The notes beneath the pieces are model-generated. The model ran no database searches. It was not told the DNA's origin and saw only the letters and a program-made list of their open reading frames with translations. From positions 1 to 64,000 of the forward strand of contig CAJTEY010000021.1 of assembly GCA_910575775.1 (NCBI GenBank): a stretch of DNA of 64,000 bases. The letters run 5' to 3'. Below, piece by piece: positions 44,733-52,293 of the stretch; the first letter of the stretch is position 1; every line of letters begins with the position of its first letter. The position numbers and the translations under genes were made by a program. This DNA comes from Lachnospiraceae bacterium (GTDB lineage Bacteria; Bacillota; Clostridia; Lachnospirales; Lachnospiraceae).

Positions 44733-44761
44733 ATTATACCGCGAAACATCGGAAATTACAA
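44733..44761 (-). promoter_or_regulatory. Cassette promoter
   Basis: TTGTAA, a 17-bp spacer and TATAAT on the minus strand, 30 bp ahead of the first cassette ATG. The three genes thus form a separate transcription unit. Confidence 0.75.
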
Positions 44762-44797
44762 ATAGATGTTGTAACGAAATTAAAAATATTTTTTAGT

Positions 44798-44844
44798 GAA
44801 ATGTGGAAAGCTACCAAACAATGTTCGGTAGCTTTCCACATTTC
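44798..44844 (-). terminator. Terminator of Pro-Glu-rich protein gene
   Basis: GAAATGTGGAAAGCTACC pairs perfectly with GGTAGCTTTCCACATTTC, an 18-bp stem just after the stop codon. The T-run is weak, but the stem is very strong and can act on either strand. Confidence 0.7.
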
Positions 44845-44851
44845 TAAATGC

Positions 44852-45433
44852 TTAATATACCTGTCCACCCTCTAAACCTGAGTAATCTCCTTGACCAAAT
44901 GTAGATGGAGGGAGTTCACCATTGTCAGGGGTGCCTACATGTTCATAATTGCCTTCGCCTGTGCCTGTGGAGGGGGTGTCGGCAAACCACTCGGGATGCT
45001 TTTTCTTTAAGTTCTCCTCTATCCGATTGACTGCCGCTTGATCTTCTTCCGATAAACTGTCATATTCAGATTGTAATGCATCTACTCCGCTGTCACCTTT
45101 GTACTCGTCATCACCTAAGATTATGTCGGTATGGGTGGAGTTGATACCATCTTCTAAATCTTCAACAGTTTCAACTGGTTCGGGGTTGGTTGGCTCGGGT
45201 TCGGTTGGCTCGGGCTCGGTTGGCTCGGGTTCGGTTGGTTCGGGCTGGGCGGGCTGTGGGGCGGGTTCTGACACTTCGGACTCGGTTACTACACTTTGCT
45301 CGGTCTCGATTGGTGCCATGACTTCCTGTGCTTTTGGCTGTTTCGTAGAGTAAACTATAGCTCCTCCTATTATTACTATTGCCGCCATTACTGGAATGAT
45401 GATTTTCATATAAGTTATGCCCTTTTTATCCAT
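44852..45433 (-). CDS. Membrane-anchored Pro-Glu repeat protein (193 aa)
   Basis: The start MDKKGITYMKIIIPV follows GGAGG. One N-terminal membrane helix (about residues 8-28) is followed by a rigid linker of EPTEPEPT-type repeats (about 60-85) and an acidic C-terminal domain (DSLSEEDQAAVNRIEENLKKK). This is the shape of a surface-exposed, cell-wall-spanning protein. It has its own terminator. The function is unknown; a role in surface display or attachment is inferred. Confidence 0.7.
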   Translation of the reverse strand: MDKKGITYMKIIIPVMAAIVIIGGAIVYSTKQPKAQEVMAPIETEQSVVTESEVSEPAPQPAQPEPTEPEPTEPEPTEPEPTNPEPVETVEDLEDGINSTHTDIILGDDEYKGDSGVDALQSEYDSLSEEDQAAVNRIEENLKKKHPEWFADTPSTGTGEGNYEHVGTPDNGELPPSTFGQGDYSGLEGGQVY

Positions 45434-45543
45434 GCTGTTTTTCCTCCATACTTTATGTCTTTTTTGATAATGAATGAGGGTATCTATTGACACCCCCCAC
45501 CTTAACTATATTAAATTCTTAATATCATATGCTTATACTGAAA

Positions 45544-45996
45544 CTATATTGCACTGATTGCTTTGCTAACTGTGTTGCTTATGGTATTTATTGCAATAAC
45601 TTCTATTATTGGTCTTGCCTTTTCTATAAATCTTTTGCCTAACGCCTTAAGTGTTTCACTCCCCAATAATACTTTGCCCTTGGTGCTTATGCTGATATCT
45701 TCAAGTTTTATCCATTCAAAATCTATTGTATCTGTAGGGCTTTCTTCCCACGTTTCTTGGTCAATATCAGATTGATATGACAATTCCACTGTTCCTTCTA
45801 TGTATCCTTTTGTATGTAACGATTCCATTGTTTTACATACCATCTCTGAAATGCCTTCCCTCGCTTCACCTACAAACACCGATTTTTCAAGGACTTGTTG
45901 AAAGGTTTCCCCATGCTCTTTAGAATATTGTATGCAAGCGTCAACAATCTCTAACACTAACACCTCTTTCTCTTTCTCACTAAAATCTGTAGTCAT
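45544..45996 (-). CDS. Unknown soluble protein, YjcQ-like? (150 aa)
   Basis: Residues 1-70 look like a winged-helix region (KEKEVLVLEIVDACIQY; MVCKTMESLHTKGYIEGTVEL). Strands and the phrase EDISISTKGKVLLGSETLKALGKRF follow, then a C-terminal hydrophobic amphipathic helix (PIIEVIAINTISNTVSKAI). The arrangement is reminiscent of phage YjcQ-type proteins, but this is weak. It is divergent from the XRE gene, with 129 bp between them that may hold operators. Confidence 0.6.
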   Translation of the reverse strand: MTTDFSEKEKEVLVLEIVDACIQYSKEHGETFQQVLEKSVFVGEAREGISEMVCKTMESLHTKGYIEGTVELSYQSDIDQETWEESPTDTIDFEWIKLEDISISTKGKVLLGSETLKALGKRFIEKARPIIEVIAINTISNTVSKAISAI

Positions 45997-46125
45997 AGCC
46001 CCTCCTCTTATGTTTTTATTTTATTATATCGCCTTTAAGCAAATTTCGCAATGCTTTTAGCATAGTTTTGATGTCCTAAAGGAACGTAAAATGCTCTAAA
46101 ATTTCAACAAAGGGAGGATGTTACC

Positions 46126-46416
46126 ATGATACAGGGTCTCGGCGAACGCTTACAACAAAAGCGGTGTAATCTCAAATTATCACAAAAGGAAGTGGCGAAT
46201 GCTGTCGGCGTTAATCCCAGTGTCATATCCAATTATGAAAACGGTGAAAGGACTCCCAGTGTGGAAGTCCTCGTTGCTCTCGCAAGCCTCTACCATTGTT
46301 CTGTTGATTATCTTCTCGGTATTGAAAAAACATCCCGTGCAAGTATTGATGTGTCAATGCTTGATGATGAGCAACGGTCACGCTTGCAATATTTTCTTTC
46401 CAGTATCAGCAAATAA
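46126..46416 (+). CDS. XRE-family transcriptional regulator
   Basis: A 96-residue Cro/CI-type helix-turn-helix protein: LGERLQQKRCNLKLSQKEVANAVGVNPSVISNYENG covers the DNA-binding domain (residues 5-60), ending with the usual CSVDYLLG. GGAGG precedes ATG. It is the only plus-strand gene of the element and is divergent from the 150-residue protein gene. Short inverted repeats (TTTTAGCAT / ATGCTCTAAAA) lie in the gap, so it may repress both directions. Confidence 0.85.
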   Translation: MIQGLGERLQQKRCNLKLSQKEVANAVGVNPSVISNYENGERTPSVEVLVALASLYHCSVDYLLGIEKTSRASIDVSMLDDEQRSRLQYFLSSISK

Positions 46417-46424
46417 ACTGTTGC

Positions 46425-46607
46425 TTACCCTGTCAATTCTGCTTGTACATCTCTTAATAGATTATGTATGACTCTGACTGCCCGTAGGTAAATTTCGTCT
46501 GACTGCTGTGTTGTTAAATCATTTTCGAGAATAATTAACAGACTTAGCGCGTCCTGCAAGTTTTCTCTTGCCTCCTCCACATTGATTTTGTTTTCTGACT
46601 GGCTCAT
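46425..46607 (-). CDS. Small helical protein, paralogue pair member (60 aa)
   Basis: The start MSQSENKINVEEAREN follows GGAGG. It is a short helical protein. The stretch ILENDLTTQQSDEIYLRAV lines up with LLENNLGTQQDFLSADAV of the protein at 48750-49037, so the two are paralogues within the same element. The gene converges with the XRE gene, ending 9 bp away. Function unknown. Confidence 0.6.
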   Translation of the reverse strand: MSQSENKINVEEARENLQDALSLLIILENDLTTQQSDEIYLRAVRVIHNLLRDVQAELTG

Positions 46608-46638
46608 ACGCCCGCCTCCTTTCTCCACTTGGGAGTAA

Positions 46639-47054
46639 GAGGGTAACGCTTGGACTATGGGAAGTCAAGGGATTTTCGGTATGCCTGTTTTGATAAATAA
46701 TGTCCTTGAAAATTGGTCTTTACCTAGAGAAAATCGGTTCTTTATCTCTTCCAAAATTTATCAAAAAATTTGACACCTCAATGTATCCCTTGTTTTTGAA
46801 ATACTGTATTGACCGATTTTGGGCAATGTAGAAAAAGATTGTTCGGGAGCAGTCTGCAAAAATTTTGCCCCTCCTCCAATTTACCACCAACAAACCCATT
46901 ATTTTTGATCATGCAGGGAAACACCTAATGTATCGGGAATGTATCCCCTTTTTCATCAAATGTATTGACCGCTATGTATTTGATCGCTTTTCAATATGCC
47001 CTGACAACTTAAAATACAGGCACCAAAATACGGTATGGAATAAATCTTCACTTT
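46639..47054. other. AT-rich non-coding stretch, origin candidate
   Basis: No supported gene. It starts with GAGGGTAACGCT, which recurs at 49340-49351 beside a strong hairpin. Inside are repeated words: TGTATTGACCG twice (near 46807 and 46959) and AATGTATCCC twice (near 46781 and 46939). Repeats in an AT-rich gap near a serine recombinase and in a Rep-bearing element suggest a replication origin or a res site. This is inference only. Confidence 0.35.
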
Positions 47055-47693
47055 TTATTGATTTATTACCTTGTCACACCCCTGCAAACAATGCTGACTT
47101 TTTGTTTTTTCGTCTTTTTCATTGTCCTTCTGCTCTTTGTATTGCTTCAACTTTTTATAGGCTGTTGTCCTGCACACGCTCATTAGTTCCGCCGCCTGTG
47201 TGCCTGTAATCTCACCTTTTATCCATTTCTCACATATCAGAGATAAATTGTCTACCTCGATTGGCTTGCGCCCCTTGTATTTTCCCTCCTGTTTTGCAAT
47301 CTCTATCCCTTCCGCCTGTGCTTCTAAAATATAGGCGCGTTGAAATTCATAGATTGCACCGATAACCGTTATCATCAGTTTTCCCATTGAGGTGGATGTG
47401 TCGAAATTTTCTTTAAGTGATATCAGCTTGACCGACTTGCCGTTAAATTCCTGTATTAGTCTTAACAAGTCCTCCACACTCCTGCTGAGCCGCGACCAGT
47501 CCACAACGTAAACCACATCACCCTCCCTCACAAATTCCCTAAGTTTCTGTAGTTCTGTCCTTACGACATTCTTTCCGCTGGCTTTGTCTATATACCATTT
47601 GGTTATCCCATATTTTTTAAGCATTTCCACTTGTCTTTCCTCGTTCTGCTCTACCGTGCTTACACGGACATAAGCGATCGTCTCCCCTGCCAT
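47055..47693 (-). CDS. Small serine recombinase (resolvase/invertase)
   Basis: The start MAGETIAYVRVSTVEQ follows AAGGAGGGG. The catalytic serine is residue 12, and the motif VVYVVDWSRLSRSVEDLL, the arginines and EFQRAYILEAQAEGIE are typical. A C-terminal helix-turn-helix (ITGTQAAELMSVCRTTAYKKL) binds DNA. It is the second serine recombinase of the element and may resolve multimers or invert a segment. The repeats in the adjacent gap could be its sites. Confidence 0.9.
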   Translation of the reverse strand: MAGETIAYVRVSTVEQNEERQVEMLKKYGITKWYIDKASGKNVVRTELQKLREFVREGDVVYVVDWSRLSRSVEDLLRLIQEFNGKSVKLISLKENFDTSTSMGKLMITVIGAIYEFQRAYILEAQAEGIEIAKQEGKYKGRKPIEVDNLSLICEKWIKGEITGTQAAELMSVCRTTAYKKLKQYKEQKDNEKDEKTKSQHCLQGCDKVINQ

Positions 47694-47851
47694 ATGCCTG
47701 ACCCCTCCTTTTTGTACATTTAGCCTATACCTTAAACATACACTCCCCATTCCATCGGAATTGTCCATTTTACATTGCATTTTGTGTAAACTAAACATAA
47801 AAAATAAATATATACACTTTTTATTTTTAAGCACTTGTTAAAGTCGAAAAT

Positions 47852-47889
47852 AAAAAGATACCGCCTGCAACTTTCCGGCAGTCGGTATC
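47852..47889 (-). terminator. Terminator of 47-residue peptide gene
   Basis: GATACCG pairs with CGGTATC around a GC-rich loop, followed by TTTTTATTTT on the minus strand, 17 bp after the stop of the small peptide gene. Confidence 0.75.
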
Positions 47890-47906
47890 TTCTGACCTTA
47901 CGGCTG

Positions 47907-48050
47907 TTATTGTTCCCCAAAATCGTCCAATAACTTCTGTATCTCCACAAACTTGAATACCATCTGTGCAAATGCTTTCAACAGATATGCAATAGCGCAT
48001 AAATCAATCAAAGCAAGCGAAACACCGCATAATACAATGAGTCCGTCCAT
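47907..48050 (-). CDS. 47-residue single-span membrane peptide
   Basis: A strong ribosome site (AAGGAGG) precedes ATG. The peptide MDGLIVLCGVSLALIDLCAI and on is mostly one hydrophobic helix (residues 3-33), followed by an amphipathic charged end (EIQKLLDDFGEQ). A terminator follows at once, so it is a separately ended small message. The size and single helix resemble both small membrane toxins and filamentous-phage coat proteins, and the G2P-like Rep of the same element makes the latter worth testing. Confidence 0.6.
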   Translation of the reverse strand: MDGLIVLCGVSLALIDLCAIAYLLKAFAQMVFKFVEIQKLLDDFGEQ

Positions 48051-48101
48051 GTTGACCTCCTTGTGAAAGGGGGTGTCTCCCGACACCCCCGCCCCTTCTC
48101 T

Positions 48102-48602
48102 TTACTGTTTCTGTTCTGTTTTCTTTGACTCTGCTTTCTTCTCCGGCTTAGCTGTCCTGCCCTCCAAAACGGGAAGTACCACCTTTTCATTCTCCAGTTT
48201 TGCCCCGCCGAATACCAGCCCCATCGACAGGAACATTTTCAGCATATCCTCTGTCACGACCTTACGTTCCCACTTGGTAGAGATAATCTCATAACCGCTG
48301 TCCGCCTTGCCGGTCACGATGTAAGCCACGTTTGCCACACAGTTTTCATCCTCAAGCATAGGTGTGTAATTGTTTACATGGCGGTGTTCCATCAGATTTC
48401 TCATAAAGAAATTTTTGTCCAGTGCCAGTTCCTCATCGTCTCCAACCACCAGACCATAAATCGAATCCCCTTTTAACAGTGCCGCCTTGATCTCCTTGGC
48501 TGTCATCTCAACGACCTCGCCTTTGTCCTTGTTCCAGAGTTCAAACCCGATTTCCCTGTTTCCCAACATTGTCCTCAATACCGCTACCTTCGTCATGCAC
48601 AT
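48102..48602 (-). CDS. Unknown element protein (166 aa)
   Basis: The start MCMTKVAVLRTMLGNREIGFELW follows GGAGG. The protein is soluble: an alpha/beta part to about residue 130, then a Lys/Glu tail (PEKKAESKKTEQKQ). The N-terminal strand-turn-strand with TAKEIKAALLKGDSIYGLVV suggests a small oligomeric domain. No catalytic motif is seen. It lies directly upstream of the membrane peptide gene. By position it could be a single-strand DNA-binding or replication accessory protein, but I cannot confirm this. Confidence 0.6.
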   Translation of the reverse strand: MCMTKVAVLRTMLGNREIGFELWNKDKGEVVEMTAKEIKAALLKGDSIYGLVVGDDEELALDKNFFMRNLMEHRHVNNYTPMLEDENCVANVAYIVTGKADSGYEIISTKWERKVVTEDMLKMFLSMGLVFGGAKLENEKVVLPVLEGRTAKPEKKAESKKTEQKQ

Positions 48603-48749
48603 ACTCTTTTTCCTCCGTTTTCTACGTTTTTTTGTTTCATTTCTTAACTACAACTAGATTTTAACGCTGAAAAAATGTGGTGTCTGTGGTGGGAATAGCC
48701 AGAGTTTACGCGCAATGTTGTACGAAGTGACGGCTGGCTTGTTTTTAAC

Positions 48750-49037
48750 CTATCTTTTTCTTTTCATGTGTTTCCCTTTTCTCCCGCGGTGAAATAATAA
48801 CCTTTTCCCTGCTCCGTTTCTGCCAATCACGCGGGCGCGGCTGTTGGCGGATTTTTCCATATGTATAAACATATCCCGTATATCGCAGCTTATCTCCTTG
48901 ATCACGCACACCGCATCAGCCGACAGGAAATCCTGCTGTGTCCCCAAGTTATTCTCCAATAACACGGAAACGGCAATCACTTTCTCCATGCCCTTCAGAA
49001 TCTTTTCCCATTGCACTTCCGATAATTCAATGCTCAC
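48750..49037 (-). CDS. Helical protein, paralogue pair member (95 aa)
   Basis: GTG start (MSIELSEVQWEKILKGM) after TGGAGGA. The N-terminal 65 residues are helical and paralogous to the 60-residue protein at 46425-46607 (LLENNLGTQQDFLSADAV). The C-terminus is extremely basic (RKGKHMKRKR), suggesting nucleic-acid binding. It is the first gene at the right end of the element. Confidence 0.55.
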   Translation of the reverse strand: MSIELSEVQWEKILKGMEKVIAVSVLLENNLGTQQDFLSADAVCVIKEISCDIRDMFIHMEKSANSRARVIGRNGAGKRLLFHRGRKGKHMKRKR

Positions 49038-49306
49038 TATAATCTGTCCTCCATGTAAAAATTTGATAAACCGGGGTAGGTGAAAAGACCGCCCTCCTTC
49101 CCTATGCCGGATTGTCGTGATAACCGCATAAACTTTATCACCGGTGAATTATAATTGTGAAATACTAAGGTATCTTATGATATCAGACTGAAACCATGCC
49201 CTTGACACGCTTGCCCATAAGACAATATTGCCTTTATTGATTTTTCCCATTTCTCAATTATCCCGTAGAGAATGTACTATAATCTAATTTGACTGGTTAC
49301 ATAAAA
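49038..49306. other. Non-coding right arm of element
   Basis: No supported gene. The stretch is AT-rich with a few short dyads and holds the region upstream of the 95-residue protein gene. I see no convincing promoter hexamers with correct spacing. Confidence 0.35.
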
Positions 49307-49351
49307 TACCCTCACCTATCCCTGTTTCTAACAGGGTGTGAGGGTAACGCT
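49307..49351. repeat. Strong hairpin with GAGGGTAACGCT
   Basis: TACCCTCAC and CCCTGT pair with ACAGGG and GTGAGGGTA around a five-base loop. The 3' arm overlaps the word GAGGGTAACGCT, which is also present at 46639-46650. It may be a single- or double-strand origin, or the 3' end of a transcript. Confidence 0.6.
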
Positions 49352-49410
49352 GAATCGTCATAATGGCAACGATTTTTATTATGTGCCTTATATTACAATA
49401 TTTTGGTCAT

Positions 49411-49546
49411 CTATAAGCCTAATATCTCATATGGCTGCCCAATGGTCTTATATTTTCGTGGCTCCAGTTTTATCACCAGTTCCCTATACAGATACCTCTT
49501 TTTTCTCCCCTGTTCCCCATTACTTAAAACCATAGGTTTCTCTGTA
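49411..49546 (-). other. Potential alternative C-terminus of integrase
   Basis: When the element is circular, the integrase frame passes through the TA core and continues here for 45 sense codons (beginning PTEKPMVLSNGE and ending GQPYEILGL, TAG at 49411-49413). In the integrated state this segment is cut off from the gene. The extension is basic and aromatic (KKRYLYRELVIKLEPRKYK), so it looks coding-like, but chance cannot be excluded. Confidence 0.45.
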
Positions 49547-49556
49547 TCGCAATAAG
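49537..49556. other. attR, right junction of element
   Basis: Element sequence TTTCTCTG, then TA (49545-49546), then host TCGCAATAAGG. The host part continues the split SpoIID-like gene in frame. Confidence 0.85.
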
Positions 49557-50126
49557 GGCTATAACTTCACCATCACTTCCTCCACCGCCTACGACCAGAA
49601 ATGGATCCGAGGACGCAACATCTATAAAAATATCGACAGACTGGTGGACTCCATTTTCTCCAACTTCCTCTCCCGTCCCGGCGTGCGCCAGCCCATCTTC
49701 ACCTCCTACTGCGATGGCAGGAATGTGACCTGCAACGGCTTAAGCCAGTGGGGATCCAAATATCTGGGCGACGAGGGCTACTCCCCGATCCAGATTATCC
49801 GCTACTATTACGGAAACGATATGTATATCAACAGCGCCGTTGCCGTATCCGGCGTCCCTTCCTCCTGGCCCGGGTACAACTTAAGCGTTGGCGCTTCCGG
49901 GGATAAGGTACTGCAGATCCAGCAGCAGTTAAACCGCATCGCCCAGAATTACCCCGCCATTCCCCGCGTCACCGCAGACGGCGTCTACGGCCCCCGCACA
50001 GCCGAGGCGGTCCGGGTTTTCCAGAGCGTCTTTAATCTCCCTCCAAACGGGATCGTGGATTATCCGACCTGGTATAAAATTTCTGAAATTTATGTGGGCG
50101 TGAGCCGGATTTCCGAGCCGGGGTGA
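49547..50126 (+). pseudogene. SpoIID-like/PG-binding gene, 3' part
   Basis: The continuation of the gene at 36702: after the shared Tyr codon it reads RNKGYNFTITSSTAYDQKW, the end of the SpoIID-like domain (TSYCDGRNVTCNGLSQWGSK; GYSPIQIIRYYYG), and a peptidoglycan-binding domain (LSVGASGDKVLQIQQQLN ... VTADGVYGPRTAEAVRVFQ). It has no start or promoter of its own here. The whole protein, about 431 residues, would act on the cell wall or spore cortex; it has no obvious signal peptide. Confidence 0.9.
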
Positions 50127-50180
50127 CCTGCTGACACAGATCTGTTTCCCGCCTGCCTGCTTCCCCTTCTGCTTATACAT

Positions 50181-50224
50181 GGCAAAAGGGACACTCCCCT
50201 TTTGCCGTGAGTGTCCCTTTTTTT
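50181..50224 (+). terminator. Terminator of SpoIID-like gene
   Basis: GGGACACTC pairs with GAGTGTCCC followed by TTTTTTT. The first arm can alternatively form GGCAAAAGGG / CCCTTTTGCC. Strong plus-strand terminator 55 bp after the stop. Confidence 0.85.
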
Positions 50225-50255
50225 ACTTTATAGTGCGACAGCGTAAATCATTGAA

Positions 50256-50300
50256 GGAGAATGCAAAGCATTCTCTGAATCGAGCGTGCCGACACTCGAT
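50256..50300 (-). terminator. Terminator hairpins of alpha-glucoside operon
   Basis: On the minus strand, ATCGAG..CTCGAT follows the GH31 stop directly, then GAGAATGC / GCATTCTC. The second stem belongs to the GGAGAATGC hairpin group also found after purB and before the DUF5716 gene. T-runs are short. Confidence 0.45.
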
Positions 50301-50302
50301 TT

Positions 50303-52288
50303 TTATACCGTCAATGTTTTGGTGTGAGAAAGATCACATTCCCTGCTCACCCCGTCGTCCGTATAGTAAACGTAGGGCTGGACATGGGCCCCGAAATGGT
50401 AAAGCCGCAGATTGGAAAAATCCACCTCCCCCATATGTTCCCCGCCTTTGGAGAGCGGCAGAATACGGTTTTCCCGAAGGAACACACACACATCGCCAAG
50501 AGGCATCTCCACATAGGCGTGCCCTTTCGGACATACCGCCTCCTCCCATACCTGTCCGCCGCGAAACCGCAGCAGCTTCATGGGTTCCGGCAGATACACG
50601 GTTCTGCCCGCCGCATTCTGCTCATGGACGGGCGCGATCATTATGCTGTCCCCGAGAAGAAGCTGATCTTCCACGCGCCTTGCAACGGCGTCATCCCCGT
50701 AGACAAAGCCAAGGGGCCGGAACATCATCCCATCGCCCAGCGCCGCTTTCATAAATTCGCTGTAAAGATAAGGCATGAGCATGTAGCGGACACGAATGAC
50801 TTCCCCCATTAAGTCTCTGCCTGCAAAGCGGCAGACCTCCTGCCTTCTGGTTCCCTGCGCCGCGTGATTGCGCATGAGGGGCGTGAACACACCGAAAGAA
50901 AGCCATCTGATCAGAAGATCTTCCGTTGTGTCCGCGCCAAAGCCCCCGATATCCGCTCCCGTGTACAGGAAACCGCACATATTCAGAGACGGCATCATCC
51001 TGATGTTCAGCAGAAGGTGCGACCACCAGGAATTGTTGTCCCCCTGCCAGATTCCGCCGTATCTGTGCATCCCTATGTAGGAAGCTCTGGAAAAGAGCAG
51101 GATCCTCTTATCCGGCGCCAGTTCCTCGAATGCCTCCGCCGCGCTGCGCGTCATGTAATACCCAAACAGATTGTGCACCGTTTCATGGCAGTACTTCCTC
51201 CCCTTATAATTATGGTAGAAAGCCGCATAGTCCTTCGGGTTGTTGGATATGCCCGCCACCAGATCTTTAAACGCAAAGAAGGTCTTAATGTCCAGATTCT
51301 GCGTGCGGTACTCATCTATTTTTTCAAAGACTTCCCGAAGCCCCTTCTCCGAGTAAAAAATGGCCGGCTCGTTCATGTCGTTCCAGAAGCCGTCAATTCC
51401 CTGATCCAGCAGGATTTTGTACTTTCGCCCAAACCACCTCCCGGCCTCCTCGTTTAACATATCCGGCAGACAACATCTGCCCGGCCAGACGCCAAGCACG
51501 AAATCCTCCCCCTGCTCATCCTTGCAGAAATACCCTTTCTCCTTCCCCTCCTCGTACACGTCGTAGCCGTCCTCTTTTTTGACGCCGCCGTCGATGATGG
51601 GTACCAGATGGATGTTTTCCTTCTTCATCTCCTCCACGAACGCCGCAAAATCCGGGAATGTCTCCTGATTGACCGTGAAGTCCTTGTAACGCTCCATGTA
51701 GTCGATATCCAGATACACACTGTCCATCGGGATATGGTTTTCCCTGTATTCTTTCACCACCTGCCGGATCTCCTCCGCCGAACTGTACCCCCAGCGGCTC
51801 TGTCCGTAGCCGAAAGCCCACAAGGGCGGAATGTAGCTTCTGCCTACAAGCTTCCGAAACTGCCTCACAATATCGTCGGGCGACTCCCCCGAAATCAGAT
51901 ACAGTTCGAAATCCGGCGTCCGGGGCGCGATCCGCAGGGTGCGCCTGTCTGTGTAACCGATGTCAAAAACAACCCGGGAAGGCGTATCCACGAAGATGCC
52001 CAGTCTGCTCTCCCCGTCCAAAATCAGAAAGTTATGCGCCCCATACAGGGAATGCTTGTCCTCGGTGTGCTGCGGGTCGTCCGTACAGTTGCTCTCGTAG
52101 ATCCACCCCCGCTTATTGATGCCCCGCACCGCCTGCCCGAGACCGTAAACGATCTCCTCTTCCTCCATTTCACAGGTGAGCGCATTCTCCTGATAAGAAA
52201 GCCTTCCGTTTTCCCACTGTTCCGCCTCTGGTTTACATAAAATAGCATCTGTCTCAATGGGACTGCCAAACACATACCGCTTTGTCAT
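50303..52288 (-). CDS. GH31 alpha-glucosidase
   Basis: A 661-residue cytoplasmic GH31 enzyme. After an N-terminal beta domain, the barrel has the nucleophile Asp in GFWNDMNEPA (about residue 365) and the acid/base Asp in WQGDNNSWW (about 470), with LDIDYMERYKDFT and SRASYIGMHRYGG also typical. It should hydrolyse alpha-1,4- or 1,6-linked glucosides. The gene is 6 bp after the MalG-type permease gene, the last of the ABC operon. The substrate is probably taken up by that transporter. No signal peptide. Confidence 0.93.
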   Translation of the reverse strand: MTKRYVFGSPIETDAILCKPEAEQWENGRLSYQENALTCEMEEEEIVYGLGQAVRGINKRGWIYESNCTDDPQHTEDKHSLYGAHNFLILDGESRLGIFVDTPSRVVFDIGYTDRRTLRIAPRTPDFELYLISGESPDDIVRQFRKLVGRSYIPPLWAFGYGQSRWGYSSAEEIRQVVKEYRENHIPMDSVYLDIDYMERYKDFTVNQETFPDFAAFVEEMKKENIHLVPIIDGGVKKEDGYDVYEEGKEKGYFCKDEQGEDFVLGVWPGRCCLPDMLNEEAGRWFGRKYKILLDQGIDGFWNDMNEPAIFYSEKGLREVFEKIDEYRTQNLDIKTFFAFKDLVAGISNNPKDYAAFYHNYKGRKYCHETVHNLFGYYMTRSAAEAFEELAPDKRILLFSRASYIGMHRYGGIWQGDNNSWWSHLLLNIRMMPSLNMCGFLYTGADIGGFGADTTEDLLIRWLSFGVFTPLMRNHAAQGTRRQEVCRFAGRDLMGEVIRVRYMLMPYLYSEFMKAALGDGMMFRPLGFVYGDDAVARRVEDQLLLGDSIMIAPVHEQNAAGRTVYLPEPMKLLRFRGGQVWEEAVCPKGHAYVEMPLGDVCVFLRENRILPLSKGGEHMGEVDFSNLRLYHFGAHVQPYVYYTDDGVSRECDLSHTKTLTV

Positions 52289-52293
52289 AGTCG

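Larger units (their letters stand above)
37418..49546. mobile_element. 12.1-kb serine-recombinase integrative element
   Basis: The boundaries come from the split SpoIID-like gene, whose flanks rejoin in frame at TA. Contents by strand and order: integrase and several small genes, an HUH Rep, a secreted protein, an AT-rich three-gene cassette, a Pro-Glu-rich anchored protein, an unknown protein, an XRE regulator (the only plus-strand gene), a small serine recombinase, a 47-residue membrane peptide and two further small proteins. No relaxase, type IV secretion, capsid or Zot-like gene was seen. It could be a rolling-circle phage- or plasmid-like element, or a gene-interrupting element excised under developmental control. 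Confidence 0.88.

Noticed and set aside
45180..45245. Short tandem repeats that could look like a CRISPR or minisatellite
   Set aside because: They encode EPTEPEPT repeats in frame within the anchored surface protein; no spacers, no cas genes.
37418..49546. Element as a conjugative or inovirus element
   Set aside because: No relaxase with MOB motifs, no VirB/VirD genes, and no Zot-like ATPase; only the HUH Rep, which is G2P-like, is present.
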